Part shown: piece by piece, positions 56,271 through 64,000 of the stretch
Layout of the letters: the number at the start of each line of letters is the position of its first letter
How positions within the stretch are numbered: position 1 is the first letter of the stretch
NCBI GenBank assembly: GCA_037176845.1
Contig: JAYKXP010000198.1
Location: forward strand, 1 to 64,000
Direction: 5' to 3'
DNA length: 64,000 nucleotides
Origin: Paramarasmius palmivorus
Taxonomy: Eukaryota; Basidiomycota; Agaricomycetes; Agaricales; Marasmiaceae
Program-made: the position numbers and the translations under genes
Notes under the pieces: generated by a model
The model's database searches: none
What the model saw: only the letters and a program-made list of their open reading frames with translations
What the model was told of the DNA's origin: nothing

Positions 56271-57187
56271 CAGCGCATCATGACATTATGAAGGGGCTGT
56301 GCTACAGAGGAGAGGGTAAGATTTATGGAGGGCGTCGGATGTACAGAGTACGAGTGCCCTACCTATTCCGTGAAAGACTTTTGCGTAACCCTTCTGCAAC
56401 GACATATACACTCGCATATCCACACCTTCTTCACAGGGGGTATCGAACGATGCTCCAGACATCACAATAGCGAAGGAAAGCTTATCCGAAGAACGAGCCA
56501 TGTAAGAAGGGCGTGGGGGATGCAGCTTTCGAATTGGCGAGATGGAAGAGGGGCGAGGGAATGAAGGCAGCGAGCTCGCAGTACCGATGCTAGGAATGGC
56601 ATAGATGGAGGTGACGCTATCACATCGACAGTGGGAGGGGGGAAGGGACTACTCATGCAAAATGAGGACGTATTAGGGGGGTTGTAGATGGGGTATCTTC
56701 ATGTGGAGAAGAAGGGGTGTGTCTTCACGAGAAGGTAGGTCGCGTCCGTGTTCTAACGAAAGCAAACGTTAGCTGGCTGTGTCGACGACGAAAAAGAGGT
56801 GAACGTACATATTTGACTCCGTTCTGCAGACCCAACCATTCATGCATATTCATGCTTCAGTTCCATGGACCATATCGGATGAGAAGGAGGCGTAGTGTTC
56901 AGGATGAGCCTACCAAAACGACAACATCAATATCAGAGCCAACAACAAAGAAACGATAAGATAAATACCTCATACCTTTAGCCAATCATATTCTTTGTTT
57001 GAAGGTATCCTGATACCGCATGCTTTCGTCGACGAGCTCAAGCCGAATAAAAACGAGATGGAAGAGCAGAGTAAAACGCGTTTGTCACACTCGTCACTGT
57101 GACTACATACGTGTATGCCCTGTCTTTGATCGGCCGAAGGCTAACTCCGAGATCGCCGTGAGCAAAAAGGATACTCGAAGTCCGTGA
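56270..57187. repeat. Block D3, copy of the tRNA-Asp upstream block
   Basis: It is related to 42.64-43.94 kb in the same order and orientation, including the 20-bp imperfect palindrome at 57084-57103 with one changed base, and ends at a truncated tRNA-Asp. Confidence 0.55.
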
Positions 57188-57260
57188 GCTCCCTGGCTGG
57201 GAGTCGAACCCAGCTTTCGCGCGGGCCGATAACCACACATCTTCATAACGGGGGCGTACT
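57188..57260 (-). pseudogene. tRNA-Asp pseudogene (3' half)
   Basis: The 3' half (GCGCGAAAGCTGGGTTCGAC and the rest of the T-arm and acceptor CCAGGGAG) is identical to the gene at 43939-44037. The intron and the 5' half have diverged beyond pairing. Confidence 0.75.
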
Positions 57261-58910
57261 TGATTACTTAATCTTAATTGATCGTCCTCGTGTAGCTGTT
57301 CCATCATTCCTTCTTACTTCAATCACCTTTCTCGCTCTTGTGCCTTCCTTCGCACCTTTACACGCACAGAATCCCTCTGCAAGGGAGCGATCTACGCCTC
57401 AATAATCGAGATTATCGTAATATCGACATCTTAGGTGAGGACAATGCACCTCTTCATGACATGCTATGTCCTTCGAGCGAATGGTTTACAGTGAGCCCAT
57501 CCTAACATATCAAGTCCAACATGGTCCGTTGAAAGCTCTATTGCCCACATAGCACATATCTTCATCAGTAAGGCTACGGCATGCCCTTTTTAGGCCCGTG
57601 AACAGCGGCCTTTTCGGCGAAAAGGTCGGAGGTGACAGGCTAGGCCTCCTTTGCCGAAAGGCCGGTCATTTTTCTCGGTCCGAGATTGACCTCAAATAGG
57701 CCGTAAAGGCCGAAGATGACAGGCTAGGTCCCCTTTGCCCAAAGGTCATATCCTCCCTCTATGAACTATGAACAAAGTTGTATTCCTACAAGAGACATAT
57801 TGGTGTAAATACTACTACAGTATGTATTGATTCGATAGTACTTATCCATCAATTAGCTCAAAAAACCCAAGAAAGCACCGAGTCAGCACCGGTATCGAGG
57901 GTCGTGTAGATGCTTTATCGAGGAAATTATATGGGTTCACATGTATGCATGCTGAGGTCATGTTCACGGGGCTTTCTGGAGGAAACAGACGGCAATGGCC
58001 CAGTGGACCAAGCAAATGCAAGGTGTTGGTGACTGCTCGGGGTGTAGGTTTGATGCCAAACTCGTACAACTTACGTAAATGGGACCAACAGTTATCACTG
58101 TTCATAAAATAGCATTTGCGTGTATAGTACTTATCAGTAAATTTCCTGGTAATTGGCAAGTTACCAACCTTTTCAACCTTTAGACCTTTAACCTGCAAAA
58201 AGGTTGGAAAGGTCGGAAAGGCGGGAAAAGGTCGAAATGTAAATTGCTAGCTTACTGATGCGCCGCCCCGCCCCGCCCGCCCGCCCGCCGCCTTCACGAA
58301 TCACGAATCCAAATATATCCATGTCGCGAAGATCCAGTTAGGCAATGAACTCCATTACCGACATGGCGCCGATGCTACTCGTCAAGACAACATCCCAAAT
58401 GTTGATGGTGATAGACGGCTTTCATAGCCTAATCAACTCAAGAACGCGTAGGCAGAGTCTATGGTGCAAGGGAGCTGTTGTCTCTTCTCATTATCCGAGA
58501 TTCGACGACGAAACTCATTCCATTGGTCCATGATAGCCGCATGCACAGTCCAAATACCAGATGTAATACATCAATTTCACTCGCGAGTATGGAAAGGCTA
58601 GATCCGACGTTTATGAGCTAACACCCTAGCAATCCCTACTACTATGCTTCATACAAATCGGATGAAAACACCGAGGAGAAGGAAAGTAAGTGTTTGGTAT
58701 CCGGATTTGGCTCGATCCATCAGTAGGTACTCATCTCGAATGCACCCACATTGATTCATTCACTATTCCCCAGACGCAGTAGCCGTGCTTTCTGCACGAA
58801 TATGTCATTCAAATGTTATTTCCAGCGCGTTAGGTTGTCGTTAACCCCACATTGATCCTGTTTGAGTTCACCATATATACATCCCAATACTTACCATACT
58901 TGGTCGGCTC
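57261..58910. other. Intergenic with palindromic and low-complexity repeats
   Basis: At 57590-57760 GAGGTGACAGGCTAGGCC-type segments occur twice (57630 and 57711), with several CCTTTTCGGCGAAAAGG-like palindromes between. At 58262-58292 a run of CCGCCC/GCCC units forms a GC-rich microsatellite. No gene is supported. Confidence 0.5.
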
Positions 58911-59318
58911 CTAATGCGCCCTGCTTCCGCCCTTAGTCCACACGGTAATCATAAGGCGAAAGTGGTGTGGAACGCGAGTTCGGCTTCTGGCCAGCATCGT
59001 GTCCTCCATAATCGACGGCGTATTCTTTTGTACCGGCCTTTCAACTTCCAGTGTGAGCATAACAATTCTGGCATACAGTTCCCTGCGTGTTGGGTTGTCC
59101 GAATGCTCAATTTGAGCCGAAAGCGCAGATGGAATTTCAACGATGGTCAGTTCTGGTGGATCAGGATAAGTTCTTTGGATGCTGTCACTGTGGCAGGATA
59201 AGCTGTTCGTTGGGATTGAAATAGCTCCCTCCATTTGGTTTCTGCTTCGAGTCGGGGTCAACTGGCGACCTTTAATCGGCCTGTGTATTCGGAAAAGGTT
59301 GGACATATATGTGTTCAA
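58911..59318 (-). pseudogene. Tail fragment of the two-domain membrane protein family
   Basis: On the minus strand the frame encodes RRELYARIVMLTLEVERPVQ within an acidic tail, closely matching REELFARIIILTMEVKRLAH of the gene at 429-2002. No ectodomain or transmembrane helix is visible upstream, so this is a 3' remnant or an isolated last exon. Confidence 0.55.
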
Positions 59319-59766
59319 TTAGACTCGGATCTTCCGAATAACCATTTATGAGTCTGTGAACTGTAGATATCGCTGTCAACTTTCAAGGTGGAATGGGCAT
59401 TGGACATGGAAGGGGATGCGAATAATGTTGATGAAAAGGATACTGTCATTGATTGCAATAGGTTTGGGGTACGACAATTGCAACCGAACGAAATTCCTAG
59501 CATACTCGGATTCACGTAAGTGACTTACTTTCTCAAGTCTTTTGCCTATGCAGATGTCGTTGAGACTTATTCGTTTCTTTCCCTCTATTAATCTCGGCTC
59601 GGTGCCACGACTTGAAGCTTTGAACGCCACTCCAACTCCACCGTACACGTACTACAATGTGCCAGTGTGGCGTTTGATAGGAGTTTATCGATTACCAAGC
59701 ATCCAGTGGCAAGCGACTTGGTCGGAACATCTACGTCTTTCGCGATCTATAGACCTCGCAATGACA

Positions 59767-59774
59767 TATAAAAG
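59767..59774 (+). promoter_or_regulatory. TATA box of the gene at 59836
   Basis: TATAAAAG, 62 bases upstream of the start codon. Confidence 0.5.
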
Positions 59775-59835
59775 GCCCATCCTCAATGTTTCCCCAAAAA
59801 CAATCAACATCAACTTTCTCTCTTTCCTACCCCTC

Positions 59836-60710
59836 ATGAGCTCAAACAACAACAAGGATGGTGCTGTCGCAGGAGACACCGTCTTATTATTCGTCGATGT
59901 CGAACGCCAGATGCAGGTTCGTCCACGGTCTCATGATGATACTATCTAGGTCTGCTAATCATTACTCTCGAACAGGAGGACGTGAAGTACAGTACACTGC
60001 TGGCGCAGCTGTCTGCGAGCAAGAAGTACAGTAAAGCTTCCCAGAGTTTCCAATGGTACGCCGAATATCAGAGTACCTTGGAAACTCTTGGCTGGATTGC
60101 TGTCAAGTTTGCGTGAGCATTACTCTAACCACTTGATCCAAGTTCAACTAAACAACTCTGAATTGTATATCTAGATTTGTCAACATCGGTGATGCAAAAG
60201 AGAAAGAATCAGCTGATGTAGTCGTACTTGAGACCGCGATGAGCTTTCTTAGTCGAAGCGGGTATGACGTATTCGAGAGTGGCGTCAACGCTCTCAGAGA
60301 GCAATCCGAGCCCCGAAAGATTCTCAATCGTTCGGCGATAGATGGAAAGGTTGCAGATTTCAGGATGGGCATCTGCACGTGAGAAAGGCCACTGGAGCTT
60401 GAAAATGCGGTTGCTAACAACTGTTGACAGTAACACTGAGGGGAACGCATCACTCCAACTTGGGTATTTCCACTATTCAGTTTCGAAGGACGTCGATGAT
60501 GCGATGTTCTTTAAATGGGGTGATGGTGATGTGAAATTTACACAAGGTACTTATGTTCCCTTCTGACTCTTGCGTGTGCCTGATTCATCTTGGATAATAG
60601 GTAATCAAACTATGGTGTTGAACTCGACTGTGTATGAGCAGATCAGGGACGCTGTTATTCAGAAACTTGGGCCTGCTATCAAGGAGTACATTAGGGAAAT
60701 CGAGCTCTAA
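59836..60710 (+). CDS. Conserved fungal protein of unknown function, five exons
   Basis: Exons 59836-59916, 59976-60112, 60175-60378, 60431-60546, 60601-60710 join in phase to 215 aa, with four GT-AG introns of 52-62 nt. After a short polar N-terminus come DVKYSTLLAQLSASKKY and FQWYAEYQSTLETLGWIAV. An alpha-helical middle follows (DVVVLETAMSFLSRSGYDVF). The beta-rich end has MGICT, SLQLGYFHYS, FFKWGDGDVKFTQG and a closing helix (YEQIRDAVIQKLG). This order is that of a widespread fungal family of about 200-residue soluble proteins with no assigned role. No signal peptide or membrane helix, so cytosolic. A TATA box lies 62 nt upstream. All parts look intact. Confidence 0.82.
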
Positions 60711-62102
60711 GAGAACAGTCACTGTAACTTGAATTACATAACACGATAGTACTGCATCGAAATCGAAAAGAACAGTTAGGACATCAAATTACGCCGCCCC
60801 AATCGTCTCATGTTGTGTTTTTCGGTAACAGCTTTGTGGAATATCGGGTCATGGGGTGCGCGCATGAACCGTGGCACTATATTCTCATATAGAATTTACG
60901 CCTCAGCCAATATATACCAACGCACCTTATGCTTTCCAGGAGCGTCCCATAGTTGACGCCGCATCGAGACGTTGAAAAGAACACTAAAAGGGATACTTCC
61001 AGTTGCATGTCTCACATACCTCGCACTCTAACCCCAGCGGATCACTAATCAAAAGAACAGGAAAACGAACATGCCACTCTCTCTGATCCACAATATGGAA
61101 GAGTGCCTTCCCTGGGGCCTGAATGCGAGGTATGACTGAAGGCATATAGAGTGGCCCACAGGCCCGGGCGTAGGGATAGCGCTGTAATTTGTCTCTCAAA
61201 TGCAAGAAGCGCGGGGACCAGGACTGTAAAGACTAGCTTCCCCAGGAATGGTTGAATGATGAAGCCATATAGATCGGCAATGGCACTCCTGCAACAAAAC
61301 ACGAGGTTAGCGATAATTTACAGATACCAAAGAGATCCACTCTACTAATGTTTTGTGTTCTTGCGTTCGCTAGAACTTCTTCGCACCCCATATCCATACT
61401 TTGATTTCATTCCCCAATCCAAACACTCCAAACACCATCATGCGAATAGTATCCCCATGTATACAAGATCTATATGTCGTAACCGAATTCCGCGAGGACA
61501 ATGCATGTTCCTCGACTACGTTATGAGAGGTGCAGGTAGAGTGAGAAGTACTCAACCCTTTCTATTGCCCGAAGCGAACTAAGAATGCATCAAACCCTTC
61601 TCCTCGTCTCCTCACTCAGTAACCGCCTCAACGACAATCCCCCGGCTGACTATCCGCGCAAAACACAGAGTGGAAGTAGATATAGCAATGTGTGAAGGAA
61701 GACATGATCATGAGGCAGTTTTATCACTTTCCACTATCACATGCATAACATGGATTGGGACGTTTTTGTGATCTTCCGCCGTCCCCGAGACTTTCTTTAG
61801 GGAGGCTGTACTTAACCTCGTGCAGATTTCCGTATAGCTTCTGGGATGGCAATATAGAAGAGAAGGCGATATTCCTACGGACAAGCCATGAGAAATAGTG
61901 AATGTAAGGTGCGGTATGACGTTCCTACTACTTCGAAATTACCCAAATAACTCAAAGAACTTTCATACAGATCCAGGTCGTACACAATCTCCGCCGAATA
62001 TGAAAAAGATTATCTATGCGTATCATTAACGAAGGCATTGGTACTTGGACTAGGTTGAATTCTACGTTACCTTGCCGATTTTCTCGTGTTGATCATGTCC
62101 CT
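60711..62102. other. Intergenic, nothing recognised
   Basis: Frames on both strands are short and unconserved. A hydrophobic minus frame near 61045-61302 lacks any family signature. Confidence 0.45.
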
Positions 62103-62390
62103 TCACGGTGATCTTAGGACGGAAGTGCCCCTGAACGTGAACCGGGTCTCTAACCGAAATCGCTTCCTCCATACTCCGGGATTCTCTTGCATTAGCCTTT
62201 CTACCTCCATCGCGAGCATATTGATTCTGGCGAACAGCTCTCCACAAGCAGGGTTCTCCGAGTTTTCCATGACGCCGTTAGCGAGGCTATCTCGTAGTTT
62301 CTGGGGTGATCTTATTGGTACCAGGTGGCTTACAGGACCCACCAAGTTGGACGTGTCCCTGGACGGACAGTCACACAGTTCGAATAACAA
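62103..62390 (-). pseudogene. Second tail fragment of the membrane protein family
   Basis: The minus-strand frame encodes ELFARINMLAMEVERLMQEN, matching the tail block of the gene at 429-2002 and the fragment at 58911-59318. It ends soon after in a different C-terminus. No ectodomain is seen nearby. Confidence 0.55.
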
Positions 62391-62699
62391 TTTTCAGTGA
62401 TCATCACACGACATACCATGGAACGATAAGGCAAAGGACGCCATCGGTGTTGAGTCGAAAGCGCAGCCTGTCCACAATATCGAATTCCGTAACGGGCTGC
62501 CAATTGCTGAAGTCAAATGATGTTATGAGGCGTAAAAGTGTCAGAAATCACTTTCACGTCGCGCTCGGGTCTTTTCCCGCGCATAACGTCCGTTCCTAGA
62601 AAATGAGGCAGTAGAACGCCGGATCTCCCTGAATAGCTTTCGTGACGTTCACGATGAGATTATGGTTCCCAGCATTAATTATGGTGTTCGAGTAGAGTA

Positions 62700-62790
62700 C
62701 TTAGTAAACGTATTTTGTCACACACGTCACTGTGACCGTGTTCTAATCGGCCGAGTAGTCCGAAATTACCACGAGCAATCGGTACCTCGG
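62700..62790. repeat. Block D4, short copy of the tRNA-Asp upstream block
   Basis: It has the 20-bp imperfect palindrome (62717-62736) followed by AATCGGCCGAG and TCCGAAATTACCACGAGCAA, as in the other D copies. The rest of the block is not recognisable. Confidence 0.5.
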
Positions 62791-64000
62791 ATTCGCTACT
62801 TATTCCACGGGACCCCATAATATGATACCTCTTGCATACCTCTGCAAGAACAGGCGGTAACAAACCAAAACAGTAGGTTTCACTGACAATGCCCACTGTT
62901 GGAGGAATACATAAATCATATGGCCATCCCACGGAGATTAGTGGTAGGCTCTATACTGCTTTTACCCAAACGCTCATGAACATGAACAATAATACCTTCT
63001 ATCAGTGAAGAGTTTGATCTGTAATCTCGACAAGACCGCAACGAATATAGTCATATTTCGGACAAGATTCACCTGTGTGTAAAATAACAATATTGTTTAT
63101 AGTGAAGGTCTACGGACTCGGATTCGTACTGCATCTCACACTTGCTGATTGCATCACAGCGTCTTCCCGAATAGGCTGGGGATAGCGCAGGTACCATCAC
63201 GGAGACTGCTGAGGTCCGCCAACCAACACAGTACCGTTCCCTGTAGTCTCCATGGCCAGGATTTGAACCCAGCTCCTGCGCCAACATCGAGCACTTTATT
63301 GGTGTTCGGGACTCGCCAGTGAGTATTAACCAATATACTATCATCCAACGTGGGATGACTGCTTGACGGGACGATACACAAAATAGCACCAATATCGACT
63401 TTCGAAATTGAATACGGCTTCTGGGCTGGTTCACCTACACTTACATCTCAAAGGCAAGCTCACCGTGGATTGACCAGCCTCACCTATTTGTCATCCAGGA
63501 TTCGACAGCTTAGGCTGTTTCATGCTGTGTTCTGCCACTTATCTCCGGTCACTGCACCTGGGGCTGGCTCCTGTTTTCGCACTTTTCTTTCCGCCATTCG
63601 GCATCAAAGCGGCGTATATAGGACAATTCCATGGCTTATTTTTACATAGACTTTGATTGTTTCGGGTTGTACAACCCGGAGCAATCAAAAACAACCTGGA
63701 ACGATCAGAGGAACGATCAGACCCCGAGGCACCCTTTTCCCGCAACCCATTGCCTGAAATCATTATTCCTCCAATCTTTATATATGATACACTGACCCAT
63801 ACTGATCTTTCTTGCCTCGGCAGGATCAACATGACATAGTATGTTGAAGACGCGCGAAGATTTGACTAGTCAACCTGACAATCTGGCTATCAACATGAAA
63901 AAAACGCTGATATTGACGACCATCAAAAATGCACGCCGAATCCGAACAGCCTAACAGCACAGTCTACGAGAGAAGATGGGAGTCGCTGTCTTCTGCTGTC
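62791..64000. other. Intergenic to window end
   Basis: Apart from the tRNA-like remnant at 63251-63353 nothing was recognised. Confidence 0.45.
63251..63353 (-). pseudogene. tRNA-derived remnant
   Basis: On the minus strand GATAGTATATTGGTTAATAC resembles the tRNA-Asp D-arm of the gene at 43939. CTGGGTTCAAATCCTGG forms a T-arm, but the acceptor strands do not pair and no clear anticodon remains. It lies about 500 bp after the D4 block, so it may be the decayed tRNA of that copy. Confidence 0.4.

Overview
This window looks like nuclear DNA of an Agaricomycete (mushroom-forming basidiomycete). The spliceable genes carry four or more introns of about 48-70 nt. The gene families (BTB/POZ-like proteins, seven-helix membrane proteins, a two-domain lectin-like membrane protein, a Zn2Cys6 factor, an SDR) are ones typically expanded in these fungi. 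The tRNA genes contain short introns at the canonical 37/38 position, and Ty3-type LTR retrotransposons dominate the middle. Nothing bacterial was seen. The gene density is low and most of the window is repeats, relics and duplicated blocks.

Layout. 1-2.0 kb: a degenerate tandem repeat and a four-exon single-pass membrane protein gene. 2.0-7.4 kb: a fold-back repeat, telomere-like G-rich DNA and a damaged tRNA-Gln. 7.4-10.4 kb: a 2.9-kb gag-only LTR element on the minus strand, inserted in a block (A) that has a second copy (B) at about 13.7-16.1 kb, where tRNA-Gln is complete. 11.2-12.6 kb: a seven-helix membrane protein gene, with tail fragments of the same family at 13.2, 19.0-19.3, 22.9 and 40.0 kb. 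16.4-17.3 kb: a complete SDR gene. 17.9-18.7 kb: a small multi-span membrane protein. 21.2-22.9 kb: a 1.76-kb TA-flanked inverted-repeat transposon containing a second, inner inverted repeat.

22.98-39.56 kb: a minus-strand Ty3-type retrotransposon (727-bp LTRs) split by a plus-strand chromodomain Ty3-type element (346-bp LTRs, perfect 5-bp target duplication). The inner element carries an extra ORF before gag, a candidate self-priming site and two in-frame TGA codons in pol. The outer element carries a TGA in gag and a 285-codon ORF after pol. Seven-helix gene fragments lie on both sides of the outer element.

41.3-64 kb: a Zn2Cys6 gene, two BTB-like genes (44.3 and 49.8 kb) with two inverted relics, tRNA-Asp with its upstream block repeated up to four times and a conserved 20-bp imperfect palindrome in every copy, a 572-bp MITE, a 1.7-kb long-inverted-repeat element with a recurring TTATTACCGGGG motif, a complete five-exon gene of a conserved unknown family (59.8-60.7 kb), and two isolated tail fragments of the membrane protein family seen at 1-2 kb.

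The genes do not form a pathway. The region reads as a repeat-rich, duplication-prone stretch with lineage-expanded families. Exon structures below were derived by hand from reading frames, splice sites and phase. Those marked complete are phase-consistent from start to stop; others are partial.
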